A stretch of DNA of 64,000 nucleotides from Thalassia testudinum (Eukaryota > Streptophyta > Magnoliopsida > Alismatales > Hydrocharitaceae), in NCBI GenBank assembly GCA_037157565.1, contig JAZHRO010000003.1:43413001-43477000 (forward strand), written 5' to 3'. Positions 54,148 to 64,000 of this stretch are shown piece after piece. The notes below the pieces were generated by a model. The model did not search any database, was not told the origin of the DNA, and worked only from the letters and a program-made list of their open reading frames with translations. Made by a program: the position numbers and the translations under genes. The number at the start of each line of letters is the position of its first letter. The first letter of the stretch is position 1.

Positions 54148-57100
54148 CTGCAAAGAGAAAAATAAACCAGATGCTTGATTTTTACAGTATATATAAATAT
54201 AAGCATAACCAGAAATTTTTCCACAGTCTTTAAACCAAGACCTTTGTTGCCCTATCCCTCAAAGATGATTTCCTTGGTTTATCTCTGCCTCCAAAATCCA
54301 AGCCAAAATCACTTACATACCCTGAATTAGTCAAAGGTGTAGATTTAAGCCCGCTAATGGCCTACCATAAGTCTGAATGGAAGCAGAAAAGGTTTGTTCT
54401 GGATGTAGATGTAAATGCTTGTTGGACTTAGTCAAGGATCCAAACTTGAGACAGTGTGGTCCAGCTATGACGGCATCAAAAAAGCATTTCAATGAAATCA
54501 TTTCAAAGGTTGATAGGTTGTTAAGTACATCAAGTTACTATCCAAGTAACAAGACCAATAATAAGCTACTAATAGCTTTAATTTAGTTATCAATTAGATC
54601 CCCTTGAAGATTAGAAATTTATATCTTCTTTGGAAAAGATTGAAACTTTATATCATTTTTCTTGAAACAGGAAATTTGTATCATATAACTAGAAGCTCAT
54701 ATTGCATTTGACCAAAACTATTTTATATGTTACTAGAGAGAGTACAAGCCTTTTGAATCACACTTCATCAAAATTGGTCTCAACATCTTTTGTAAAAGAG
54801 ATCAAAGACATATAAAAAGATATAGAGCTCTGAAAATGATGATACCCTGAAACATTTAGGGGCCTAAGATCTTTGCATACTTTTTTTTTTCCCAGGGATG
54901 GTTGCATGATTATTGGTGGTGAATGATTTTTTTAACATATATGTGGGAAATTACTAGAAGTAAAACTTTATTATTATGAATCTCAAGAAGAAAACATGTA
55001 GTTTGGTCCCTTTATATAGAGAGGGTATCAATATAAGAAAGGAAACAAACTCAGTCTCTTCAAATCTAATCAAATCCCTTAAAACCCTAACATATCTCTA
55101 TCAACTAAAACATATCTCTAATAACTTACTAAGAACTAAAAATATAAACTATAAAATAGAAACAAATAAAATAGGAAAACATAAAATAGGATTATCCACT
55201 CCTTAACAGGGATTTTCTCCAACAATAAATATATATAACGGAAACAATGACAACCACAAGACTTCTAGGCATTCAAACTTGTATTCAATAAAATCTGTTG
55301 AAAAATTCAATACTAATACACAGCATTCAACACCACATTATACAACCCAAGTTCTTTATTCTGTAAAAACAACTGCATTTCTTCTTTTCAGCTTTTAAAT
55401 ACAACTCCATTTCTATGTTTCCACACAGATCAAAAAGCAACCTGTCTCCTTCAACAGCATCCTGTCTCCTTCAAAAAGCAACCCAAGAGAGAGGAATAGT
55501 TTCAACTAGTTCCTGGTTAGGTCAACAATGAGCCTCCTATGTTTTAATTGATTTGTAGAAGATGTGTGTTAATGTCTCAATGGGTGTCTTTATGCAGGAT
55601 CCGGATAGTTAGAGATCTAGTTTTTTAATTGAATTCGTAATGACATGCACTAAAAGATGTATGTTGAGGATCATAAATAAAGACTACTCTACATTGATAT
55701 TAGCCTGCAAAAGGGTCTAATCTAAGGCTTTCAGCCCAAACCTCCTTAATAATAGTTTTCTGTCAAAGTGCACTCAACGTTTGTGTGTCTTTCTTTTTAA
55801 AAAAAAAAAAAGGCTTGCATGTTTGCATTTAATTTGCAAACCATATGATCTTAATAGATGATATGTGGGGAATCAACAGAATTGTTGGACATTAGAGAGG
55901 TTGATTTTCCAAATTATGAGTACAAGGACTGAGCAAATGAAAACACTCAAGTTGGAAGAACAAAAATTGAGATGATGCATAAGAGAAAAAGAGTAGATTG
56001 GAGCAAGTTGAATATGGAGGAGAGATAAAAACCCTAGGGCTGGTTTTTCAACAAGAATATGGGAAAAGTAGTGGAAAGTATTGTGGAACCACAAACTAAA
56101 TTGCAAAGCAACAATAAGACCAACAATGAAAACCGGTGCAAAAGCTTTCCGTTAATCATTGTCAAATGCAGGGGATGGGTGTAGCAGAAATTAAAATGGA
56201 GATAGATGCTCCAGAACTAAGTATATGAAATAAGTACATTAGGGGACAAAGATGTAAAAAATACGGCATTAGACAAAAGAAAGTGGTGCTCTAGAGGTCA
56301 TAAGACGATTGGGGGGGCACCAAATTTTGCTGCAGTGAGATCATGATACCCAGAATTTATACGAATAAAAGGCAGAAAACAAAAGGGACCTGGTGTAACC
56401 TTTACCCCACGTTCCTATCACTCCATGTCACCAGCAACACCTTCACCTTTGACTAAGTGATTACCAATTCCATATCCTTGGCAACCACAACGCTTCATTC
56501 TGATCAATCTGATCATCATTGATATTTGCTATCTGACCAACTGAGTTGCTGTCAGCTGCATACACAATTTGCACCGATTGAAGGCCATCAAAGGGAAGAA
56601 GAAGTTATCACTTGATCCATTTAGAAACACATATCCTTCTCCTTCCCCATTCACATTTTGGGTTCAGCAATCCCCGCAAACTCCACCAGCAGCCTCTCTT
56701 CCCTCAGGTTTTGCTTGTTTTCTCTTACTGCATTACATGAAGAACTCCATGCCAGTCTCTCCCAATATCCATCAGTTGGTCACACGTTTCTTCACCTCGA
56801 GCCCTTTGCTGCCGGTGTACATTAAACCCCATAGCTAAAGATTGCCACCACCTCCAAGTCCAACTCCATCCATCACCCCAACATCGGTAGCCATCTCGGA
56901 CTCTTTTGCCAACATATAGACCTATCGAGGCAACTTCCGAGAGAAGAGAAACTGAAGCTAAGTCTTAGACTACATCCCATACATAACCCCCATCCACCAA
57001 GAGGGAGGAAAGGAGGAAGGGGTGCATTGAAATTACCACCATAGACGTCTTTCTTATCCCCTTCCTGGCTCACGACTCATGAATTGGAGGATTGCGTGAC

Positions 57101-57441
57101 CAAGATGGTCCGTCGTCTGTCCTCTCCCTCCCATCCAATCCTTCCACGTGACTCCTTGCAAGCAATGCCGACCAGATTCAGAGATCTTAAGGGCTATGGT
57201 GATCCTGATTTCTGTTATATGCCAAATAAATGCACATATTATGCCACCCTACCTTCCTCCAGATCCAGCAAAACGAGCGAGCTGATCTCGAAGCTTGGTA
57301 GTAACCAAATCAATGCAAATGGAGCAGAGCAGATCACAAGCATCAGAGGAACAAACGCAGAAGAACAAGAAGGAAGGGAACGCGGGATAGATCTGGATGA
57401 ATGGATGGAGGGAAGGACTGTGATGGGACGATGACGCGTAC
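54148..57441. other. SCAMP intron 1
   Basis: A 3.3-kb intron from donor GTACGC (57441) to acceptor GCAG (54148). It is AT-rich with no clear transposon borders. An unexplained coding-like stretch on the minus strand at about 54240-54330 is discussed under the rejected items. First introns often hold regulatory sequence, but nothing specific can be shown here. Confidence 0.6.
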
Positions 57442-57498
57442 CGCGAAAGGATTGACGTCGTCCTCTTCGAAGGGATTGCTATCGAAGCGCCCAGCCAT
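57442..57498 (-). CDS. SCAMP: SCAMP exon 1 (start codon, NPF motifs)
   Basis: Fifty-seven coding bases encode MAGRFDSNPFEEDDVNPFA and end at donor GTACGC. This is the canonical SCAMP N-terminus with two NPF motifs, which bind EH-domain endocytic adaptors. The ATG at 57498-57496 is chosen because family members start exactly here. The frame stays open upstream to another ATG at 57621, which would add 41 residues with no SCAMP similarity, and that stretch is better read as 5' leader. Confidence 0.95.
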
Positions 57499-57650
57499 CG
57501 GGATCGCGAGAGGAGAAATATCGGTAGATCGATCGATCGAACGTTCGAAGAGGGGGAAATGGAAGTAGTTAGGGTTTGCTGCCTTTTGAGTTGTTGCTGT
57601 GCGAGATGACGCGACAGCCAACAGCTGAGATCGGGTGGGGGCTGTGGGGG
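57499..57650 (-). promoter_or_regulatory. SCAMP 5' leader and proximal promoter region
   Basis: Moderately GC-rich, unlike its AT-rich surroundings. It includes CT-rich leader-like sequence on the minus strand and a 'gatcgatcgatcgaacgttcg' dyad at about 57527-57547 (split by one base). No clear TATA box was seen. AT-rich sequence probably belonging to a Mutator-like element begins at about 57650, so little of the original upstream promoter may remain. Confidence 0.45.
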
Positions 57651-57721
57651 TAAAAACTTTTAATTAAATAATAATATCTCTTAATTATCATATAAAGAAA
57701 GAATATTAAGAATTAATTATA

Positions 57722-57752
57722 ACAAACTCGCCTCTAACATTGGCGAGTTTGT
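57722..57752. repeat. 11-bp perfect inverted repeat near SCAMP promoter
   Basis: The arms ACAAACTCGCC (57722-57732) and GGCGAGTTTGT (57742-57752) are exact complements around a 9-bp spacer. A related dyad, ctcacctctcgaagaggcgaatt, lies near 57882-57905 (given here with its centre at 'cgaag'). Both lie between SCAMP and the Mutator-like transposase and probably belong to that element. Confidence 0.6.
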
Positions 57753-58997
57753 AGGAATATAATTTTATGTGAAACTTAAGTTTTTGAAAAGGTGAATTTT
57801 TCTTTTTCACTCCCACCTACTCATCTCCTTCTCATGTTAGTTAGTTAAAAAATTCGCTTGAAGGTTTAAGTTTACATATAACTCACCTCTCGAAGAGGCG
57901 AATTTACCTCTTATACATCCTCGCCCTCACTCATCCCCTTCTCCTTCCTTGCCATTCACGATGCTTGCTGCTACAAGTGCCCTCCAGTGACCTCTTTCCT
58001 CAGCTACTGCGGTCGTCCTCTGCCCCCGCTGCAGCGACCAACCTCCTCCCCTGCTGCTGCCTCTCCTCCGGCCACTACTCCTTCGCCCAACCGCTGCGAC
58101 CTCCTCCGCCCCTGTTGGTATTGCTACGCGTCCGCCACTACTGTTGCTACGCTGCCCCTACTAGTGCTACCAATCTCCTCCCCCACTACTGTTGTTGCGC
58201 GTCCACCATTGTTTGTGCCCTATCTTTTAACTCTATATATATTAACCAGTGGTTGTTAATTTTAATTATATTATTTATAATAAAGTATCTTGCTAGGGAA
58301 AAATTTTGGTAGGTTTATTAGATATAAGTTTGTGTGTGTTAGGAAATTTGTGAAGTAGAGGTACTCTTTGAATATTTATTAGAGTGTGGAAAATTTAAGG
58401 TTGAAGTTAACATTGGATGGAAGTGTTGATTATAGATGTTAGGAAATACGTCTTTGATAACATGCAGCCCCATTGATTAGGCCTTGAAAGACCTATTTAA
58501 TCAGCACCTTTATTGTAGGGAGGCAACTTCAGATTAAGGGCCTTGCCACCTTAGCATGTTTAAAACTTGGGCAAGGTTTGCTCCTTTGCATGGAAGAGGT
58601 TTATTGCAGCCCCATGTAACATAGGCTTATCAGATACCAACCATAAAAGAGGAGAATAATGAATGCCTCAACAGGAAATCATGGAAAGCGTAGTCTTGAC
58701 AAATAACCTTTACAATTGCTTATCACATTAAAATAGATAAGTAAACATTGCATCAAAAAACATCAAGATATAATAAGAAAAGCCTTGAAGGGTAAGGCTA
58801 TAAAAGAAAGTGCCTAGGAGGACTAGATATTCAGTTGAATCTTATCAAGAGAAAAATTAGTTGTATATTGTCTTTTATATAGGTCTATGCTTTTACCTTA
58901 AATATCAATAACTATCTTAATTTTGAAATAAGATGTGTAATATATGCGTGACTCTTTTATCCTACTTTGTTGTCATTTAATCCGTTTGATTTTACGA

Positions 58998-60190
58998 TTT
59001 GTTCAGGTTATTTGGAATGGCTGAATTTATGTTGGATTTAGTCTATTATGGTGGTTCTTTTGTTCGAAATGTAAATGGAATGCAATATGACAAAGATTCA
59101 CATAAGAGGATAAGGATATATACGAATTATAGATTTGAGGATTTATTGGATAAAATTTGCTCGACTTTAGATATTGATTGAAGGAATGATCGAGTGAAGA
59201 TTAATCATCTCTTTCCCCGTTATGGAGGGGCTGATTTTTGTTTTACTATTGTGGGCGATGACGATAATTTGCAATGTATGATCGATTGGGCAATTGCAAC
59301 TTGGAGAAGGAAGATATTTATTTAACTTTATATTGATGTCGAAGGTGAGATTGTTCGTACACCTCAACCATTGAATGTGGAATGATCACCTTAATGACCT
59401 CCACAAGAATCGCTTGGTGTTCAAAACGAAAGTCATATGGGTGTTGTACCCCTTGAGAGGCAAAATGAAGTAGAATATATAGTTACAGAAAATGAATGCA
59501 GGGCAAGATACACTTCTCAAGTTGTTGATGACCTTTGTGTATCACCACATGAAAGTGACACAGACGAAGAAGATGAGTTGAATGAGGGAGAGAATGTCCA
59601 GGAAAATGTTACAGGAGGGTGCGTCAGTTTAGTTCTAGTAGCAGGTATGACAGTAATCAGTTGCCCGAGGATCGAGATGTATTGTTTTATGGCTATTTGC
59701 CACATCCTCTTGAAAGAGATGACTCTAATGAATGCTCTCGTACTGGAATGAGTCATCCAAACACACAATTGGTCAAGGTGATGACATTTAAAACCAAGCA
59801 GGATTTGGTGTTTGCAATTAAGAAATTTCACATTGAGAATAATGTGAATTTTGAAGTTCGAGAGTCAAATAGAAATGTCTGGTCATTAATATGTGCGTGT
59901 AAATCTGAAGGTTGCACATAGAGATTACGTGGTCATTTTAGAACTTTTGATCAATAGTGGGTATTGAGCACTTTGCATAGTCAACACACTTATGGCCATA
60001 TCCAGACAATGAAGATTACCCTCAACTCGATTGCAATTTCATGGGGCGGTACCTAATGGATTATGTCAACGGCCACCTTTAGTTAAAGTGAATTTCTTAC
60101 TTGAGGTAATTGATGAGAAATTCAAGTATACAATCACAAGGAGAAGGGTTTGGGATGCAAAGTGAAAAGCCATTAAATTGGTGTATGGTG
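58998..60190 (+). pseudogene. MuDR-type transposase N-terminal region, broken
   Basis: The first part (58999-59380) resembles the PB1-like N-terminus of plant MULE proteins (VYYGGSFVRN, YRFEDLLDKICSTLDID, YGGADFCFTIVGDDDNLQCM). A linker rich in Asp/Glu follows (59550-59610). The MuDR DNA-binding region lies at about 59775-60000 (MTFKTKQDLVFAIKKFHIEN, SLICACKSEGCT-stop-RLRGHF, then HSQHTYGH). Stops at 59179, 59323 and about 59920 break it. The catalytic DDE core is absent because the element is cut at 60192. Confidence 0.8.
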
Positions 60191-60192
60191 AG

Positions 60193-61283
60193 TGTTACGA
60201 CCCGATCCTATGTCCTTATTGGACCTGAGACCGGCTCACCTCAACAAATTTCAAGACCCAGTCGTCCAACGAGAAATAACCAAAAGTAGAAAATATTCCA
60301 CAATCACAAATGTAATGTAACTAGGCAGAAATAATCAAAAGAGACAGTAAAGGAAACAAAACAAAATATCTCACAACATTACATGGCATCACAACTACAA
60401 CAGCGGAAAATAAAGCGGAGGTGTAATAGAAATAGTATTACATATATCAAATACTCACTACAACAACAGAAGCTCGTAAACGAAAAGGGGACAACAGCTA
60501 AGGTTGAGCTCGACTAGGTCCAGCTCCCTCTGCAGCCGGTGGTATTGGCTGCTCAACTCCCTAACCTGAATAAGGTTATAAAATTTGTGATCAGCTAACA
60601 CTGAGTAGAGTGGTAGTTAAGCCATTTACATGCAATTAACATAAAACAAGCAACTAATTCATTATTCATTTCCATTTAGCTCAACTAAGTGGTCCTGATT
60701 TGTTTATTCTGTTGAGAATCCAATTGTTTCTTGATATTGACTGTCCCTTAAGGGAACGATCTTGATTGCAGTCTTTCCTGTGATGTAGGATGTACACGTG
60801 GCACTCTTATGGTCGGGTGAGTCTCCCATGGTAGTCTTACACCCAGTCAACTACCCCGAAATCACGATCGCGACGTAGCGGTGACTATGGCACATGCGAT
60901 AAGCACACGAGTAGCTAAGCCGCATTGCACGTGGTCAGTCGTTTCCGCTAGCAGGTACGCCTAAAAGTACAGTACAGAAAAGCACAGGGCCTTGCCCTCT
61001 CAAAATAGAACAGGGGTCTCGCCCATCCACAATCCGCGTACCCTCGTCCGACTATCTCGGTTTGCCCAGTGGGCCTAACAAGAGTCGGTGTAAGGTGGCT
61101 AGTCCTAACCTTGGAACCCGTGGGGCGACTAGCTCCCTCCCTACACTGAGTAGCTCACCTCGGTACCACGTACACGAGGGTCAAGCAGGAGTCGTTGTAG
61201 AGTGACTAGTCATAATCCTGGATCTCAACCCAAAGGGGCAGCTAGATCCCCTCTAGACTAAAGGGACAGTTGCTCTCCTTGGT
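60193..61283 (-). mobile_element. outer long LTR, first segment
   Basis: It starts TGTTACGACCCGATCC inside the MULE transposase and runs in parallel with 61284 onward for about 1.09 kb (shared 'gagctcgactagg', 'cttgattgcagtctttcc', 'aggggtctcgccc', 'ggacagt.gctctccttgg'). It breaks off at 61283 and appears to resume at 63943 ('tacacaagggccagctcacttccc', as at about 62380). The orientation (minus) is inferred from the TATA-like box of the inner copy. The superfamily is probably Ty3-type, judged only by LTR size and terminal style. Confidence 0.7.
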
Positions 61284-63014
61284 GTTAGACCCGGTTCCCA
61301 AATCCCTACAAGACCCGAGACCGACTCGACTCGACTAATCTCAAGACCCAATCATCCAACAAGAAATAACCGAAAAGTAGGAAAATAAACCACATTCACT
61401 ATGCAATGTAACTAACAGTAAAGGCGTACAAGCAATAAAGGAAAATAAAGCTGCTAATCAGTACATACCACCACAAACAACAAGAAAGTAGAACAAAAGT
61501 ACAGTAACAAGAACAGTAAACAAAAGTCTGAACTCACTAATAGAAAAGAGAGTACAACAACAGTACAAAAACTATTGCTGAGCTCGACTAGGCCCAGCAC
61601 CCTCTTCAGCCGATAACTCGGGCTGCTCAACTCCTGGACCTATAAAGGGTTATGTAAAAACAAAGTCAGCGAACGCTGAATAGAGTGGTAACCAGACTAT
61701 CTAAAGTAATAAAAACTAGCAGGTAAATTTATCTTTTCCAGTTATTTATTTTACAAGTAATTTCCTTTCACCCAATTGGTTTACTTTCAGATTTATTTCT
61801 TGATTTCGCATGTTCCTCGTGAGAACAATCTTGATTGCAGTCTTTTCCGAAGAGTAGAAGGCACACGTGGTGCTCTTTTGGTCGGGAGAGTCCCCTATGG
61901 TAGTCCTACACCCAATCAACCACCCAGATGTCACAGACAGACATAGCGATGACTACGGCACGCGCGATAAGCGCAAGGGTAGCTACCCCGCACTGGCACG
62001 TGGTCAGTCATTTTCACTAGCGGTACGCCCAAAGTACAGCACGGAACAATATAGGGCCTAGCCCTCTCAGAAACAGGGGTCTAGCCCTTCAAAATCAAAC
62101 AGGGGTCTCGCCCCTCCACAGTCCGCGCACCTTCATCTGACTACCCCGGTTTGCTCAGAGGGCCTAACAAGTCGGTGTAGGGTGGCCAGCTGAACCTCGG
62201 GCCCCGTGGGGTGGCTAGCTCCCCCCTACACTAGTAGCTCTCCTCAGTACCATATACGCGAGGGCCAACATAAGTCAGTGTAAAGTGGTCAATCCTAACC
62301 CCGAATCCCAACCCAAGGGCAGCTAGCTCCGCTCTACACTAAAATGGGGACAGTCGCTCTCCTTGGTCCCACGTACTCAAGGGCCAGCACACTTCCCATC
62401 CATATTCCAAGCTTTTCCATCTAACCACAGGAGCTCTACTCCTAACTCCCCGTAGGGTTCATGCTCATGTTCACCATATTATTCCAATCCAAGTTTCATC
62501 ATTCACGATTCGGCTCTTGTTTATACACATGCATCTCGTATTTCCACAATTTAACACATGCAATAAATGATATCACAGGTAACTGTTTAATTATCTCAAG
62601 AAGCTCATATTCTACCAGACAGCTCGTATTCATTAACAGGCAGTTGCTAACAATTTAGCTCATTCATTCATAAATACAGTTTCAATCACGCAAACAAGCG
62701 GTTCAAACATTTCTCGTCCTAGGGTTCATGCAACATCCCAGGTTTCTAGTTATCTAATTTTCATAGATGTATTCATATTTTATAAGTAGAATAAGGGGAA
62801 ACCACTCTACCAGACAATCCGAGAGTACTGGGGGCTCGAACTGTAGGCCCATGTGCCTCTGCAAGCCCCAGACACGCAACAAGTCGAATTCCTATACCAA
62901 GGAACACACCACAACCGAAGATTCAGAACAGTGTATAAAGGTTTCTAATATGTAGAGGAATTCACCAGGAAACCACAGATACTTCGTTTGCGTAAAACGG
63001 ATCCCGATTGGACC

Positions 63015-63930
63015 CTAAACGGGTCAAAAACGTGTCTACAGACCTAAATCAGACGTCTGGAAATAAGTCCAGATGTCTTAAAAGTCATCAGAGTCTCACC
63101 TCAAGCTCCTGCGGTAATCTCAGACGTCCAGGACTCCTCCGCAACTGTCTGGACTCAGTTCCAGACGTCCAATCAGTTCTCCGGTCGTCTGGGAATGCCT
63201 TCGATCGTCTGATAAGCTATCCAAACGTTCGAAAAGTGTGGGAGGGCGTACTGTGCGCCTTCCCAAAGCTGCTCCTATGCATGACAAAGCAGCGCACCAT
63301 TTTTAGCCAAGCAGATCACCTCTGCGATGCGGCCTGCATGGCTATAACCGCGAGGAAGACGTACCTTCGCGATACACCCGCATTCAGATGTCTGGTGTCG
63401 ACGCCAAACGTCCAGCCAATCGTCCGAAAGGCCCTCCGGACGTCTGATACTAGAAAAACTCCAGAACCGGACCGCACTCCTGCACCTCTTGCCACGCTCC
63501 GCCGCGGCTCCTTCCGCTCCGCTGCAGCTCTAACTGCTACAGAAGGTCGGGGACGACGCCCCAACGTTCTCCTCCTCCCGCACGCGTCGTGGTGGTCGTG
63601 CAAACCTCCAGCGAGCTTCCACGAAGCTCGCAAGCTCGACCCTCTCCTCCTCACGCCCGCTCCTCCTCGCTCTCGCTCCCTCTCTCACGAGTCTCTGCTC
63701 ACAGTAGTGGAGTAAGGAGGTGTGGTGGAGTGGAGAGAAGAGGGAAGGGGGTCTCTTATAGCCAAGGGTTAGGGTTCAGTGAGGGGGAAAAGGAAGAGGG
63801 AAGGAGAGAGAGAGGATGAACCTGCGCACCACTTGCGTGCAGACCGCAGGGTGCGTACAAATTTTTCAATTTCCAAACGTCCGGACGTCTGGCCAAACGT
63901 CTGACTGGCACTCCAGACATCTTGAAAGAC
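63015..63930. repeat. dispersed CCAGACGTCTGG-type dyads in the LTR
   Basis: More than a dozen full or half sites of the form CCAGACGTC/GACGTCTGG are scattered here, for example 'cagacgtctgg' near 63051, 'ccagacgtcc' near 63172, 'ccggacgtctg' near 63436 and 'gtccggacgtctgg' near 63880. GACGTC contains the ACGT core recognised by plant bZIP factors. Clusters lie on both sides of the inferred transcription start. Confidence 0.7.
63754..63760 (-). promoter_or_regulatory. TATA box of the inner LTR
   Basis: On the minus strand GGCTATAAGAGACC lies about 180 bp inside the LTR start at 63942, in an otherwise GC-rich context. Transcription would start near 63725 and run toward lower coordinates. Confidence 0.5.
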
Positions 63931-63942
63931 TGCAACATAACA

Positions 63943-64000
63943 GGTCTTTACATGTGTACACAAGGGCCAGCTCACTTCCCATCTACTTACAAGACTCTTT
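63943..64000 (-). mobile_element. outer long LTR, resumed segment (runs off window)
   Basis: 'acacaagggccagctcacttcccatct' (here split by coordinates 63957-63983) matches the corresponding part of the inner copy near 62380-62403. This is where the outer LTR should continue after the inner insertion. The element continues past the window end. Confidence 0.6.

Larger units (their letters stand above)
18383..57498 (-). other. SCAMP: SCAMP gene, span of recovered exons
   Basis: Nine minus-strand exons give a continuous frame of about 204 codons matching plant secretory carrier-associated membrane proteins. These are post-Golgi and plasma-membrane proteins with an NPF-bearing cytosolic N-terminus, a coiled coil, and four membrane spans that cycle through the secretory and endocytic routes. 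Seen here are the NPF repeats, an Arg/Lys/Glu-rich coiled coil, the conserved [13 protein letters not shown] block, membrane spans 1-3, and the [11 protein letters not shown] loop equivalent to the animal 'E peptide'. Every junction has GT/AG borders and correct phase (0, 0, 0, 1, 1, 1, 2, 0, 2). The proline-rich linker exon between 54081 and 31484 and the exons after 18383 were not found. Introns are packed with transposons, the largest being at least 22.6 kb. Confidence 0.92.
57650..60192 (+). mobile_element. Mutator-like element, truncated by an LTR insertion
   Basis: AT-rich leader with inverted repeats, a C-rich stretch (57960-58220), and then a plus-strand MuDR-type transposase N-terminus (58998-60190). 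Sequence similarity stops exactly where an LTR beginning TGTTACGACCC starts at 60193, in mid-codon of the transposase. The remaining 3' part would lie beyond base 64000. The left terminal inverted repeat was not identified, so the 57650 border is only an estimate. Confidence 0.6.
61284..63942 (-). mobile_element. inner copy of the same LTR family, solo LTR of about 2.66 kb
   Basis: It begins TGTTAGACCCGG and ends GCAACATAACA, so the termini pair as TGTTA/TAACA. It contains no gag-pol coding. The flanks are the two halves of another copy of the same LTR, so it is an LTR inserted in its own relative. A clear 5-bp duplication was not found. The right half (63015-63930) is GC-rich with many CAGACGTC-type dyads. 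Confidence 0.7.

Noticed and set aside
54240..54330. Coding-like minus-strand peptide with DFGLDFGGRDKPRKSSLRDR
   Set aside because: It is open for about 30 codons and looks protein-like, but it does not match SCAMP, lies on the wrong side of exon 2 to be the linker exon, and has no convincing splice pair. It might be a scrap of another gene.
60193..62400. Simple tandem duplication of a 1.09-kb unit
   Set aside because: Considered because 60193-61283 parallels 61284-62370. However, the inner copy has its own TGTTA/TAACA ends and the outer copy appears to resume at 63943, so LTR-in-LTR insertion explains more.
63008..63715. 235-codon plus-strand open frame
   Set aside because: It lies entirely inside the long LTR and is opposite to the inferred LTR transcript. 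The length is explained by high GC content, and no domain is visible.
1..64000. tRNA genes, CRISPR arrays, bacterial operons, viral integrants
   Set aside because: I looked for these and saw no cloverleaf, regular spacer arrays, ribosome-binding patterns or viral coat/replicase motifs. All reverse transcriptases belong to LINE or copia families.

Overview
This is a 64 kb piece of angiosperm nuclear DNA, densely packed with transposable elements. It has spliceosomal introns with GT/AG borders, L1-clade LINEs, Ty1/copia and probable Ty3-type LTR elements, hAT and Mutator-like DNA transposons, and a decayed organellar 16S rRNA scrap. I see no bacterial-style genes, operons or CRISPR. The species cannot be fixed from the sequence.

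The one cellular gene I can support is a secretory carrier-associated membrane protein (SCAMP) on the minus strand. Its start codon is at 57498-57496, and nine exons can be placed between 57498 and 18383. All have clean splice borders and their reading phases join without error (57442-57498, 54082-54147, 31421-31483, 25141-25174, 24936-25058, 21807-21869, 21585-21678, 21428-21473, 18383-18450). The exon for the variable proline-rich linker (expected between 54081 and 31484) and the C-terminal exons (fourth membrane span, tail) were not found. The C-terminal exons probably lie beyond base 1. The recognisable gene therefore spans more than 39 kb for about 204 recovered codons, because its introns are full of transposons.

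Layout. 1-1264: AT-rich, no gene. 1275-6750: near-complete LINE (minus) with a 10-bp target-site duplication (TSD). 6761-7590: unassigned, with an organellar 16S rRNA fragment. 7590-10690: older minus-strand LINE. 10691-13027: AT-rich, one MITE-like hairpin. 13028-17972: decayed copia element with 135-bp LTRs. 18383-31483: SCAMP exons, with a truncated LINE carrying a small TIR element (about 18590-20482), a non-autonomous hAT (20498-21366), a repeat block (22444-23625), and a LINE (about 25890-30995) split by a non-autonomous LTR element (25954-27446). 31484-54081: one giant SCAMP intron holding an LTR-like remnant, a minus-strand copia (32426-36790), and a plus-strand LINE (about 36850-53650) interrupted by a repeat block, by a copia (43232-51568) that itself carries an autonomous-type hAT (44038-48066), and by a tiny LINE fragment in its tail. 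54082-57498: SCAMP exons 2 and 1. About 57650-60192: Mutator-like element just upstream of SCAMP. 60193-64000: a very long LTR interrupted by a second copy of the same LTR family.

The most unusual points are: a copia element whose gag-protease-integrase half is inverted relative to its LTRs and reverse transcriptase; a pre-tail hairpin shared by the LINE copies, where the stem sequence changes but the pairing is kept; multi-level nesting that can be ordered in time from intact TSDs; a self-nested giant LTR studded with ACGT-core dyads; and survival of a SCAMP coding frame across an intron of more than 22 kb. All transposon genes seen are broken by stops, frameshifts or mutated catalytic motifs.
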